64,000 bases of DNA from positions 188,885,535-188,949,534 of the forward strand of contig BTPG01000003.1 of the NCBI GenBank assembly GCA_036245525.1, read 5' to 3'. Source of the stretch: Semisulcospira habei (lineage: Eukaryota > Mollusca > Gastropoda > Semisulcospiridae). Positions within the stretch are counted from its first letter, which is position 1. Each line of letters opens with the position of its first letter. Position numbers and translations under genes: made by a program. This document shows positions 1-11,244 of the stretch, one piece after another. The notes beneath the pieces were generated by a model. That model did not search any database, was not told the origin of the DNA, and worked only from the letters and a program-made list of their open reading frames with translations.

Positions 1-640
1 CTGGGGCCGTCCATACCATACCGCGGTAGGGGTGGTGGTGGTCGTAGGCAATTTGTATCGTTTCTTTAGGAGGGGTGCGGTGTTACTGTCGATCCGCAAT
101 TCTGGCGTTGGGCTGCAAGCTGTGTTGACTGCACTGAGTAGTCCTGGCGTCTGGTGACGTGGTCAGTCCGGTGGGTAGTCAGGCGAATATTCTGTTCGTC
201 GCAGGGTGCAGCTGTATTCTCAGGGGCGGCGCGTTTGTGGATTTTTGCTTCATTGCATGGAATGTTGACGATCTTCTTCACTCGGTTAGAGTGTCGGTCG
301 TCGTTTCGGCTTTCGTTTTGTAGTCTTGCTGGTTGGCTGTGTAGTGCCGGGTAGGAGTACAGCGCAATGTCTGTCTGTTTGCTGTATGTCGCTGCGATGA
401 GCTGACATCTTTTCTGTTCCAAGGGTTGGTGTCTCGAGTTTATTCTCCGCCAATTTGTCGATTTGAGTGTTTTTAGGTCTCTCTGTGAGCCTGGGGGTGG
501 TGGTGGGAGGGGGGCTGGTGGTGGGAAGGGGTTTCCTTCTTCCTTTTCGAAAGTCCCTTAGGGTTTTCTTCTCAGCAACTTTGTTGATTCAAGTGACAAG
601 ACCAAACATCGTTTTGTGTTTGACCAAACTAGGCTAGCCT
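1..640. repeat. Diverged, rearranged relative of the foldback-arm repeats
   Basis: This stretch shares segments with the foldback arms further on. The block at about 238-340 resembles 1038-1150, and the block at about 47-115 resembles 1645-1710, but the order is changed. The first 14 bases are the exact reverse complement of 3311-3324, which is the loop edge of the foldback. It may be part of a second, rearranged foldback copy that runs off the left edge. No protein is recognisable; the open frames here are low-complexity by-products. Confidence 0.5.
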
Positions 641-714
641 TTCACCATACATGCGGATCGACCAAAGATCAATCTACGCGGAAGAGCACGAGCGGGGTAG
701 TCCCCAACAGTCCG

Positions 715-910
715 GTGTAGGAAAAAACGGTGCTCACATCGCACACACGCAGGTTTCAGGATTTACCCGGTCTGGCCGTGTAGGAAAAAACGGTGCTCAC
801 ATCGCACACACGCAGGCTTCAGGATATTTACCTGGTCTGGCCGCTGTAGGAAAAAACGGTGCTCACATCGCACACACGCAGGTTTCAGGATTTACCTGGT
901 CTGGCCGTAT
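715..910 (+). repeat. Three tandem ~65-bp repeats at the left foldback terminus
   Basis: A unit beginning GTAGGAAAAAACGGTGCTCA occurs three times (about 717, 779 and 846). The right arm ends with only one inverted copy (about 5868-5932). This terminal asymmetry suggests expansion or contraction at one end of the element. Confidence 0.8.
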
Positions 911-3310
911 ACACAAAACTATTTGACGTTTGGTCTTGATTTTGTCATTTATTTGCGTTTGTGTATTTCGAGTAAGTTTTTGCTTTATTTGCCAGGCACT
1001 ACTCTCGTCAGCGGACCAAGCCTGACCACTCTTATGTGGATTTTTGTTTCATTGCGTTGAGAGTTGATGATCTTCTTCACTCTATTAGAGTGTTGGTTGC
1101 CATTTTGGCTTTTATTTTGTAGTCTTGTTTCACTTGATGTTGGCTGGTCTGTTTAGTCACACGTTCATTGCGTGTACTGTAGAATCCGACTGCGCTCGTT
1201 GCTGGCTTCGCTTGAAGTGAGACTGAGAGGCTCGCGTCCGATGTCGGTCCCCGCATTGCTCTGTGTGGCTGTGTGCCAACCGCGTGGCCGGCCCGATGAT
1301 GACTCATGGTGGAGAGAAGCGTGGTCAGTTGGGTGGCGTCTGGTGTCTTTCACTGGGTCGTGCTGGGTAGGAGTAGAGCGCGAGGGTAGTCTGTTTGCTG
1401 TGTGTCCCTCCGCTGAAGTGGCATCGTTTCTGTGCGATGGTGATCAGGTCTGGTCAGTGATCCACATCTCGGGGGGGTTGACGGTAAAACTAGCGAGCAA
1501 CGTTTACACTAAGTTTTTCGTGTGTATGTTTAGCTCCCTGTTTCCGATGATGGAGGCCGCTTCTTTACTCTTGTTGTCCTAGGGGTTGGTGTCCCAGGTC
1601 CGGTCCTAGATTCAGATTGCGGGGGGGATGTTTATTCGAGTCGCTGTAGATTTGTATCGTTGCTCGTTGGGAGGGGTGTGGTGTTGGCCGCGTCAGTCGC
1701 TTCTGGCGGTGCGCAGTAAGACGTGTAGTGTTGGTGTGGAGCTGTCTTGGTTGTAGTCGAACTAAGTGAGCGTCCGCGGAGCTTTATTTGCCGTTTGCTT
1801 TTTGCTTACTTAGATTCGGTCGAGTGTGGTGGTTGATGTTAAACTAGCGAGCAACATTCACACTATATTTTTCGTGTGTATGTTTAGCTCCCTGTTTTCG
1901 ATGATGGAGGCCGCCTCTTTACTCTTGCTGTCCGCTAACATTGGTTGATAGTGTAGTGCCGGGTGGGAGACCCGCGTGCTAGCTGTCTGTCTGCTGTACG
2001 TTGCTGACGTGTAGTGTTGGCGTGGGGCTGTAGGTTGGTCGAACTAAATGAGCGTCCGTGGAGCTTTATTTGCCGTTTGCTTTTTGCTCACTTAGATTCG
2101 ATCGAGTGTGTTGGCTGATGGTAGACGGTAAACTAGCGAGCAACATTCACACTATATTTTTTCGTGTGTATGTTTAGCTCCCTGTTTTCAATGATGGAGG
2201 CCGCCTGTTTCACCTTGCTGTCCGCTGATGTTGGTTGAGAGTGTAGTGCCGGGTGGGAGTCCAGCGTGATAGCTGTCTGTCTGCTGTACGTTGCTGACTG
2301 GTAGTGTTGGCGTGGAGCTGTAGGTTGGTCGAACTGACTGAGCGTTTGCTATTTGCTCACTTAGATGCGGTCGAGTGTGTTGGTTGACGGTAAACTAGCG
2401 AGCAACATTCACACTATATTTTTTCGTGTGTATGTTTAGCTCCCTGTTTTCAATGATGGGGGCCGCCTCTTTCACCTTGCTGTCCGCTGATGTTGGTTGC
2501 GAGTGTAGTGCCGGGTGGAAGTCCAGCGTGATAGCTGTCTGCTGTACGTTGCTGACGTGTAGTGTTGGCGTGGAGCAGTAGGTTGGTCGAACTAAATGAG
2601 CGTACGCGGAGCTTTATTTGCCGTTTGCTTTTTGCTCACTTAGCTACGGTCGAGTGTGTTAGTTGACGGTGAACTAGCGAGCAACATTCACACTATATTT
2701 TTTCGTGTGTATGTTTAGCTCCCTGTTTTCAATGATGCCGAACGCCGCCTCTTTCACCTTGCTGTCCGCTGATGCTGTTTGAGAGTGTAGTGCCGGGTGG
2801 GAGTCCAGCGTGATAGCTGTCTGTCTGCTGTACGTTGCTGCGGTGAGCTGGCTTTGTTTGTGCCGATTCAAATTCCGAAGGCTATCCGTAACATTCGTGT
2901 GCGATTTAGATCGCTGTGCCGGATGAGGTGTCGGCGTGGAGCTGTGGGTTGGTTGTGGTCGAATTGCTATTTGCATATTCGGTCGAGTGTGTTGGTTGAC
3001 GGTAAACTAGCGAGCAACATTCACACTTTATTTTTTGTGTGTATGTTTAGCTCCCTGTTTTCGATGATGGAGGCCGCCTCTTTCAACTTGCTGTCCGCTG
3101 CTGCTGTTGCATCGGTTACACGGTGGAGTGTGTTGGTTGATGGTAAACTAGCGAGCAACATTCACACTATATTTTTTCGTGTGTATGTTTAGCTCCCTGT
3201 TTTCAATGATGGAGGCCGCCTCTTTCACCTTGCTGTCCGCTGATGCTGGTTGGGAGTGTAGTGCCGGGTGGGAGTCCAGCGTGATAGCTGTCTGTCTGCT
3301 GTACGTTGCT

Positions 3311-3450
3311 ATGGACGGCCCCAGAATTTGAATCAGCAACCAGCTCCAGATAAGAAAACGATACAGCGAAAGACAGCAGACGCCAAACCCCCACATCAGG
3401 AGCGTTAAGTACAGCCTTTTGAATCTGCAGAAACAGAGCCAGCTCACCGC
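3311..3450. other. Loop (spacer) of the foldback element
   Basis: These 140 bases separate the two arms: the left arm ends GTACGTTGCT at 3310 and the right arm begins AGCAACGTAC at 3451. The first 14 bases are the reverse complement of window positions 1-14. No coding signal is recognised. Confidence 0.7.
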
Positions 3451-5950
3451 AGCAACGTACAGCAGACAGACAGCTATCACGCTGGACTCCCACCCGGCAC
3501 TACACTCCCAACCAGCATCAGCGGACAGCAAGGTGAAAGAGGCGACCTCCATCATTGAAAACAGGGAGCTAAACATACACACGAAAAAATATAGTGTGAA
3601 TGTTGCTCGCTAGTTTACCATCAACCAACACACTCCACCGTGTAACCGATGCAACAGCAGCAGCGGACAGCAAGTTGAAAGAGGCGGCCTCCATCATGGA
3701 AAACAGGGAGCTAAACATACACACGAAAAATAAAGTGTGGATGTTGCTCGCTAGTTTACCGTCAACCAACACACTCGACCGAATATATGCAAATAGCAAT
3801 TCGACCACAACCAACCCACAGCTCCACGCCGACACCTCATTCGGCACAGCGATCTAAATCGCACACGAATGTTACGGATAGCCTTCGGAATTTGAATCAG
3901 CAGAAAAAAAAAAAAAAAAGCCAGCTCACCGCAGCAACATACAGCAGACAGACAGCTATCACGCTGGACTCCCACCCGGCACTACACTCTCAAACAGCAT
4001 CAGCGGACAGCAAGGTGAAAGAGGCGGCTTTCGGCATCATTGAAAACAGGGAGCTAAACATACACACGAAAAAATATAGTGTGAATGTTGCTCGCTAGTT
4101 CACCGTCAACTAACACACTCGACCGTAGCTAAGTGAGCAAAAAGCAAACGGCAAATAAAGCTCCGCGTACGCTCATTTAGTTTGACCAACCTACAGCTCC
4201 ACGCCAACACTACACGTCGGCAACGTACAGCAGACAGCTATCACGCTGGACTTCCACCCGGCACTACACTCGCAACCAACATCAGCGGACAGCAAGGTGA
4301 AAGAGGCGGCCTCCATCATTGAAAACAGGGAGCTAAACATACACACGAAAAAATATAGTGTGAATGTTGCTCGCTAGTTTACCGTCAACCAACACACTCG
4401 ACCGCATCTAAGTGAGCAAATAGCAAACGCTCAGTCAGTTCGACCAACCTACAGCTCCACGCCAACACTACCAGTCAGCAACGTACAGCAGACAGACAGC
4501 TATCACGCTGGACTCCCACCCGGCACTACACTCTCAATCTCAACCAACATCAGCGGACAGCAAGGTGAAAGAGGCGGCCTCCATCATTGAAAACAGGGAG
4601 CTAAACATACACACGAAAAAATATAGTGTGAATGTTGCTCGCTAGTTTACCGTCTACCATCAGCCAACACACTTGATCGAATCTAAGTGAGCAAAAAGCA
4701 AACGGCAAATAAAGCTCCGCGGACGCATTTAGTTCGACCAACCTACAGCCCCACGCCAACACTACACGTCAGCAACGTACAGCAGACAGACAGCTATCAC
4801 GCTGGTCTCCCACCCGGCACTACACTATCAACCAACGTTAGCGGACAGCAAGAGTAAAGAGGCGGCCTCCATCATCGAAAACAGGGAGCTAAACATACAC
4901 ACGAAAAATATAGTGTGAATGTTGCTCGCTAGTTTTAACATCAACCATCACACTCGACCGAATCTAAGTGAGCAAAAAGCAAACGGCAAATAAAGCTCCG
5001 CGGACGCTCACTTAGTTCGACCACAACCAAGACAGCTCCATGCCAACACTACACGTCTTACTGCGCACCGCCAGAAGCGACTGACGCGGCCAACACCACA
5101 CCCCTCCCAACGAGCAACGATACAAATCTACAGCGACTGGAATAAACAGCCCCCCTGCAATCTGAATCTAGGACCGGACCTGGGACACCAACCCCTGGGA
5201 CAGCAAGAGTAAAGAAGCGGCCTCCATCATCGGAAACAGGGAGCTAAACATACACACGAAAAACTTAGTGTAAACGTTGCTCGCTAGTTTTACCGTCAAC
5301 CCCCCCGAGATGTGGATCACTGACCAGACCTGATCACCATCGCACAGAAACGATGCCACTTCAGCGGAGGGACACACAGCAAACAGACTACCCTCGCGCT
5401 CTACTCCTACCCAGCACGACCCAGCGAAAGACACCAGACGCCACCCAACTGACCACGCTTCTCTCCACCATGAGTCATCATCGGGCCGGCCACGCGGTTG
5501 GCACACAGCCACACAGAGCAATGCGGGGACCGACACCGGACGCGAGCCTCTCAGTCTCACTACAAGCGAAGCCAGCAACGAGCGCAGTCGGATTCTACAG
5601 TATACGCAATGAACGTGTGACTAAACAGACCAGCCAACATCAAGTGAAACAAGACTACAAAATGAAAGCCGAAATGGCAACCAACACTCTAATAGAGTGA
5701 AGAAGATCATCAACTTTCAACGCAATGAAACAAAAATCCACATAAAAGTGGTCAGGCTTGGTCCGCTGACGAGAGTAGTGCCTGGCAAATAAAGCAAAAA
5801 CTTACTCGAAATACACAAACGCAAATAAATGACAAAATCAAGACCAAACGTCAAATAGTTTTGTGTATACGGCCAGAAAGGGTAAATCCTGAAACCTGCG
5901 TGTGTGCGATGTGAGCACCGTTTTTTTCCTACACCGGTCGGGGTGGCTCG

Positions 5951-6165
5951 AGGTGATCATTATTCACAACCGCCTCGTGGGGTAGGGCCGGGAAGTATGA
6001 GAGATCATTATTCACAACCGCTCACGAGGGAGAGGGACTGGAGTGTGAGAGATCATTATTCACAACCGCTCACGGGGGAGAGGGACTGGAATGTGAGAGA
6101 TCATTATTCACAACTGCTCACAGGGGGAAGGGGAGGGTGATCATTATGCACAACCACCAACGAGA
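5951..6165 (+). repeat. Minisatellite, ~48-bp unit, about 4.5 copies
   Basis: The core GATCATTATTCACAAC recurs near 5955, 6003, 6051 and 6099, with a degenerate copy near 6139. Each unit continues with a G-rich segment around GGGAGAGGGACTGGA. The unit length is a multiple of three, so an open frame with a repeating RDHYSQPL-like peptide runs through it; I regard that as incidental. Confidence 0.85.
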
Positions 6166-6369
6166 CTGAGAATTGGCCGCTTTATATAGGCTCCCAGCCT
6201 CTGGGTCCGGAAACTACGTCACAGCTTCGCGCGTGTAGTCCGCTACACACTAACTAGCTAAGTCAGCAAAATTCTTGCTCACAGTGCACCAAGCGTGCAC
6301 TAAACCACTGAACTCTGACTCGCTGGTAGTAACTAGTGATAGCGTTAGCAGAGGGCTCCTCTGCTACAG
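6166..6369. other. Unassigned spacer
   Basis: I see no gene here. A TTTATATAGG motif lies near 6180, shortly after the minisatellite, but with no downstream coding sequence it cannot be called a promoter. Confidence 0.3.
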
Positions 6370-6597
6370 TACATTAAATACGCGAGCCGTACACGTTTCC
6401 TTGTGTTTTCCTAGCAAGCTGAAGGTATGCATATAAAGTACGATAATGTGCACTTTTAAGCTCGCACTCATTCACGCACACAGCTCTTACACACTTTCTC
6501 CTGATCAATTTTGAGGCCATATTGGTTAACACGAAATATGTTTAACACGAAGTGATTTTCCATGTCCCCAGAAATTCGTGTTAAGCGGACTCCACTG
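6370..6597 (-). mobile_element. Truncated pogo-like element, one terminus only
   Basis: The right end is the reverse complement of the terminus CAGTGGAGTCCGCTTAACAC and is followed by TA. The body matches the pogo-like copies at 7185-8059 and 58934-60665 in reverse orientation. The other terminus is absent, so the copy is truncated near 6370. Confidence 0.7.
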
Positions 6598-6809
6598 TAA
6601 ACACTCTCATACTGCCAGTCGCACCCTAACTACTGGTTCCACCGGACCCTGACTATCTCTTACATCTTGACACCCCCCACCATGATTAAAGCACGTCAGA
6701 GATTTAAATTAAATCATAACAAAAGTGTAGAGATATATCCTTACTGACAATGCACATAAATAGCCTAAATAGAGTCCTATTTTTCTACAAGGTTACTGAA
6801 AACTGCCAT

Positions 6810-7002
6810 TCGATTCAGGCGTCTGATAAGCGTGACACACCGTCCGCGTTAGCATTTTTGGACCCAGCTTGGTGCTGGAACTGGATCTGATATTGCTGCA
6901 GCATCAAACTCCAGCGCAGCAGACGGTTGTTCTGGTCTTTCAACCGGTCCAACCACTTTAGGGGCTGATGATCTGTTTGGACGGTGAACTTTCGACTGTA
7001 CA
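6810..7002 (-). pseudogene. Gypsy pol, C-terminal RNase H segment
   Basis: The - strand translation contains KFTVQTDHQPLKWLDRLKDQ and, further on, an NANAD...SRL end followed by a stop, as at the end of Ty3/Gypsy RNase H. The upstream half of the same domain lies at about 10050-10300; the L2-like LINE at 7003-10049 was inserted between them. A purine-rich run near 6690 could mark the 3' end of the element, but I cannot identify a 3' LTR. Confidence 0.75.

Positions 7003-7006
<4 letters not shown>

Positions 7007-7051
<45 letters not shown>
7007..7051 (+). repeat. (TAA)n microsatellite, LINE 3' tail
   Basis: About fifteen TAA repeats mark the 3' end of the - strand L2-like LINE. Short 3' repeats are normal for this clade. 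Confidence 0.9.
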
Positions 7052-7184
7052 GGTACTTGTATAGCGCCTAACCTCAGATTAGAGCTCTAGGCGCTTAACA
7101 AAAACTAATGTACAAAAATAACTAATTACAAAAATGGAATTTACAAAAAGTACAAAAAATACAACGCCCTCTGTAAACAAGCTA

Positions 7185-8059
7185 CAGTGGAGTCCGCTTA
7201 ACACGAATTTCTGGTGACACGGAAAATCACTTCGTGTTAACCGTATTTCGTGTTAACCAATATGGCCTCAAAATTGATCACGGCCCTCCCGGCAAGGAAA
7301 AAGTGTGTAAGAGATGCGTGCATGAATGAGTACGAGGTTAAAAGTGCACATTATTGTACTTTACATTACGTTCAGCTCGCTAGGAAAACACAAGGATGTG
7401 TACAGCTCACGTAGTTAACGTAAAATCCATCAGGTAAAATCCATAGTAAAGTAAAAGCAACACTGGCATCGGTAAAAGCAACACAGTCAAAGTCATTTAA
7501 AAAACGGGCCATGATCGAAGTCGGTCTTGCGTTATTGACAGCCCGTGTAGAGAGACAATCGTGGATCTCATTAATCTTGTTTTTTCACGTCAAGCGTAGT
7601 CGACTTTTGTTTTACCTTGGGGGTAGCCGTGATCGGTAGTTAACTGAATTGAGGGAGTGTTGGTACACGAATGATGCATGAATTCAGTTCAGAAACACTA
7701 GCCAATGAGAAGACGGATTACAACGACTGAAGGCTATTCAGCCAATCACAGGCTAGAGTTCGTTCATGCGTCGTGTGTACTACAGCACGAGAGCGACACG
7801 TGCAGTGCCCCTTTCATGAATCGGTTTTCGGTGTTTGAGACTGGAATGTGTGTTCGTGTTAAACAGGTGAATAATAGTGAAATTGCTCTGGTCGGGAACC
7901 GAAAACAGCTTCGTGTTAAGCGAAATTTCGTGTTAAGCATTTCGTGTTATCAGTGAAATTTTAATACATAATAAGAAGGCCGTCAGCCGGAAATGCAAAA
8001 GCGGTTCGTGTTAACCGGAAATTCGTGTTAAGCGAGTTCGTGTTAACTGGACTCCACTG
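7185..8059. mobile_element. Non-autonomous pogo/Tigger-like element
   Basis: The ends are inverted: CAGTGGAGTCCGCTTAACAC at the left, and GTTAACTGGACTCCACTG at the right. The element is flanked by TA (7183-7184 and 8060-8061), the target used by Tc1/mariner/pogo transposases. It lies inside the 3' UTR of the surrounding L2-like LINE. No transposase is encoded. Several internal copies of CGTGTTAA, in both orientations, give it a partly palindromic character. Confidence 0.8.
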
Positions 8060-8291
8060 TATAAAGTCATCATTCAAAAGTGCTACATTTATGGACTCAT
8101 ACTGGCATTCACACACACACTACTTCTAACATATCTAGAGATGACTTTAACATGACAGGTGTGTGACAAAGTCATTTGTAGCTGACAGAAAACATATGGG
8201 TCTTTAGGGCACACTTGAATGCCTCTCTCGAATCCACGTATCTCAGTTCGCGTGGGAGGTCATTCCAAACAACTGGGCTCTGGTATCTCAA

Positions 8292-10001
8292 TTACCTCTC
8301 ACCAAACGACTTTGTTTTGACAAGAGGGATATGTAAAACTCGAGAGTCGGCAGCAGAGCGCAAATTCTGTCTTAAGGGCGTATACAGCTGGAGAAGAGAG
8401 GCAAGGTAGTGTGGGCAGGAACAGGTAATACAACTCTGAGTCATGCATGACATTTTGTACTGAATCCTAGCTGTTACAGGTAACCAGTGTAGGGCAGACA
8501 GATGGGGTGTGATATGATCTGATCTAGGGACTCTAAGAATCAACCTAGCAGCTGAGTTTTGAATTTTCTGGAGTTTGCCAATCAGACACTGGGAACAGCC
8601 AGCCAAAAGAGCATTGCAATAGTCTAATTTAGACAAAAGAAAAGCGCAGACAAGTACTTTAGTTGCTTCAGGTGTCAGATAGTGGTGGACTGAAGCAATA
8701 CGTCGCAGTTCAGTATAGGCGGATCTGCAAATGTTCACATGAAGGTGCATGGACAGGCTACTATCAGGTGTGACACCCAGATTTTTTACATGGGGGGAGA
8801 AGGGGACAGTGGCACCACAGATTTGTAATGACTGGGGGAGTGTCAGCGTCTTCGTCAGCCTCGGGGAAGCAATGATCATGGGCTCAGTTTTTCCGTCATT
8901 CAACTGTAATTTGTTTGAAGTCATCCACATCTTAGTATCCAAGACGCACTCCTGAAGGCTCTCGATTGTGTCCATAATCTGATCAGGTGAACATGAGTCA
9001 TGGAGTTGAGTATCATCTGCAAATGCATGATGCGATATAGAGAAACGGTTAAAGACACTGGCCAGAGGCTGAACATACAGGGTAAAGAGGACTGGTCCAA
9101 GAACTGAACCTTGTGGGATGCCAAAGCGCACGGTGGATGGGCTGGATAGTTTATCATTAACAACTATGCACTGAGTTCTGTCTGTCAGATATGATCTAAA
9201 CCACGATAAAGCAGTTTCATGAATGCCATACACAGAATAGAGATGTAGCAAAATGTCATGGTCAATCGTATCAAAGGCAGCAGATAGGTCTAACAGTGCG
9301 AGAACAGATACTTTGCCATCATCAAGAGCCTCGAGGAGGTCATTCAGAATTTTTGCAAGCGCAGTTTCAGTGGAATGACCTGCACGGTACGCAGACTGAT
9401 TGGGACTAAGAAGATGATTTAGGTTCAGATGGTCGAGAAGTTGTGACAACACAACCTTCTCAACGATCTTAGAGAGAAAAGGGAGGTTTGAGACAGGGCG
9501 GTAATTCTGTAGATTGTTAGGGTCTAGAGAGGGCTTTTTTAGCAAAGGTTTAACAATGGCGGACTTGAAATCCGACGGAAAAATACCAGACCTCAGGGAC
9601 TCGTTGACAATGTTGGTCATGACTGGAAGCACAACATCAATACACTCGTACAGCAATGTAGTAGGAAGTGGGTCTAAACCACAAGTCTGTTGTGCAGTTC
9701 TCTTCAGCACAGTATGAAGTTCCTGTTCACTGACAGGTCTGAAGGACAAGAGACACTGACCAGAAAAGGGAACGTCATACTGTGATGGAGACTGTGAAAT
9801 AAGTCCATCAAGTCTATCACGAATGTTCTGAACTTTTTCATTAAAGAAATTTGAGAACTGATCAGGCAGCTCTAATGGCGAGAAAATGGTCGGGAGTGGA
9901 GATGGATCCCTTCTAGCAGTCAGTTTGTTGGTTACATTATAAAGCTGCTTGCTGGTGGTGCACGCTGCAATCTTGGCATTGAAGAAAGCTGTCTTCGCCA
10001 C
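8292..10001 (-). pseudogene. L2/CR1-like reverse transcriptase ORF
   Basis: A 569-residue open frame. Visible motifs in order: NYRPVSNLPFLSK (finger region), LLDLSAAFDTIDHD (catalytic motif A), GIPQGSVLGP (motif B), and FADD (motif C, catalytic aspartates). A C-terminal segment with SKLDYCNALLAG is typical of L2/CR1 elements. There is no endonuclease domain, so the copy is 5'-truncated. The frame ends early: at SFGER a stop codon replaces a residue, and homologous sequence (around VVWNDLPREL) continues past it. It is retrotransposon-derived and not a host gene. Confidence 0.8.
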
Positions 10002-10049
10002 GAGTACCAGACGAGTTACATATTTCTTAGCAGCGCTGAAAATCTGCTA

Positions 10050-11244
10050 GGGGTGCAAGAGTTCCACAGCCCATACGATCGACAAACACTCCATCTCCAC
10101 GGTGGAGTAACGTGTCTCGGCACCGCAAAGTTTCAGACTGAGGAACATAACCGAGTGCTCCTCACCATCGTCCCCGATTGCGACAACACGGAACCCAGAC
10201 CTCTTTCTGAAGCATCGGTCTGGACCAGAAACGGTTTAGAAAAGTCTGGATTCTGCAGCAAAGGTGCGGCGGATATGCAGTCTTTTAATGTCTGAAAGGC
10301 TAACTCTCACTCGTGCGACCACTGTATTTTGAGCAATCTTTCTTTGTCAGTTCGCTTAGAGGTGCCGAAATTTCCGCGCAGGAGGGCAGAAACCTACCAT
10401 AATACCCAAACATTCCGAGAATGGAGCGAACATCGGTCTTTGTTTGCGGCCTAGGGAACTCCTGGATTGCTTTGATCTTTTTCTCCTGTGGCATGAGGGT
10501 GCCTCCTCCAATGATGAATTCGAGATAGGGCAATTCTGAACGACAGATCTCACATTTTAAGGGCTTTGCTGTAAGACCCGCAGACCTCACACGCAAAAGC
10601 ACACCGTTCAAATCTTCGATGTGGTGCTCCCAAGATTGCCTAAAGATAACGACATCATCTATGTATGCCCTCGTGTGCTTGCAGCCTGCTAACACTACGG
10701 ACATCAACCTTGTGAACGTTGCTGGACTGTTCATGATACCAAAAGGCATCAATTCAAACTGAAAGTGTCCGAATGGGGTGACGAATGCAGATTTCAGTTT
10801 CGCGTCTTCGGTCAGAGGTATCTGCCAGAATCATGAGGTAAGGTCTATGGTAGAAATCACCTTATCATTTTCAACACTCTCTAGTACCTCATCAATACGG
10901 GGCATGGGAAATGGGTCAAACTCTGTCACCTGTTTCAGCGCCCTATAATCCGCATAGAAACGAAGGGTGCCATCGGCCTTCGTGACGATGGGTGCGGCAT
11001 AAGGGCTGATTGAAGGTCTCACGATACCCATGTCTAACATGCAGTTCAGCTCCTCAATACAATCTCTGGCTGACTGAGCTATTCTGTACGGCCTTCTGTG
11101 CACTGGAGGGGAGTTTCTCATCTTCACGTCGTGCTTAATGAGGGACGTTCTGCCGGGTACGTCAGACAGCATGTCCTGAAAATCGTACAACAGCTGCCTC
11201 GGCTCCTGCTTCTGAGAGACCGATAAGTCGTCCCCTATTCGCAC
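10050..11244 (-). pseudogene. Gypsy pol: reverse transcriptase and N-terminal RNase H
   Basis: Reading down the - strand, the RT begins with a segment around VPGRTSLIKHDVKM and VHRRPYRI, then TIDLTS, then a TGA stop (10831-10833) where a glycine is expected. It resumes through MPFGIMNSPATF to YIDD (the catalytic aspartate pair) and FGYYGRFLP. RNase H starts at about 10300 with QTDASERGLG and is interrupted by the LINE. RT follows directly after the integrase C-terminal domain, the order of Gmr1-like Gypsy elements. It is a broken copy. Confidence 0.8.

Larger units (their letters stand above)
714..5936. mobile_element. Large foldback (long inverted repeat) element
   Basis: The arm from about 846 to 3310 is nearly the reverse complement of 3451-5936; the loop is 3311-3450. 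Each arm holds about seven tandem units, marked in the left arm by the motif AAACTAGCGAGCAAC near 1491, 1840, 2131, 2392, 2671, 3005 and 3149, and mirrored in the right arm. Arms differ by scattered substitutions and small indels (for example a 16-17 A run near 3904 and changes near 5150), so they are not exact copies. Long inverted repeats built of subrepeats are typical of foldback (FB/TU) transposons. No transposase is visible, so it would be non-autonomous. I could not define a convincing target duplication. Confidence 0.75.
7003..10049 (-). mobile_element. L2/CR1-like LINE inserted in a Gypsy RNase H domain
   Basis: The element runs on the - strand from the reverse transcriptase frame to a 3' tail of ATT repeats (the TAA run at 7007-7051 on the + strand). 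The endonuclease is missing, so it is 5'-truncated. On both sides the flanks are Gypsy RNase H, which fixes the insertion. The 3' end holds a hairpin in which GCGCCTA (7058) pairs with TAGGCGC (7087). A pogo-like element sits in its 3' UTR. I found no clear target duplication. Confidence 0.8.

Noticed and set aside
66..5700. Many short open frames in the foldback arms (e.g. MGVQRDSCLSAVRCCGELA-type)
   Set aside because: They recur as mirror translations of non-coding tandem units, lack any known domain and break between units.
714..5936. Foldback as a sequencing artefact (unsplit hairpin read)
   Set aside because: Arms carry scattered differences and unequal terminal repeats, which a single inverted read would not show; long-read inspection would still be worthwhile.
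5904..6140. A secreted repeat protein from the minisatellite frame
   Set aside because: The open frame follows from a unit length divisible by three; there is no signal peptide or neighbouring gene structure.
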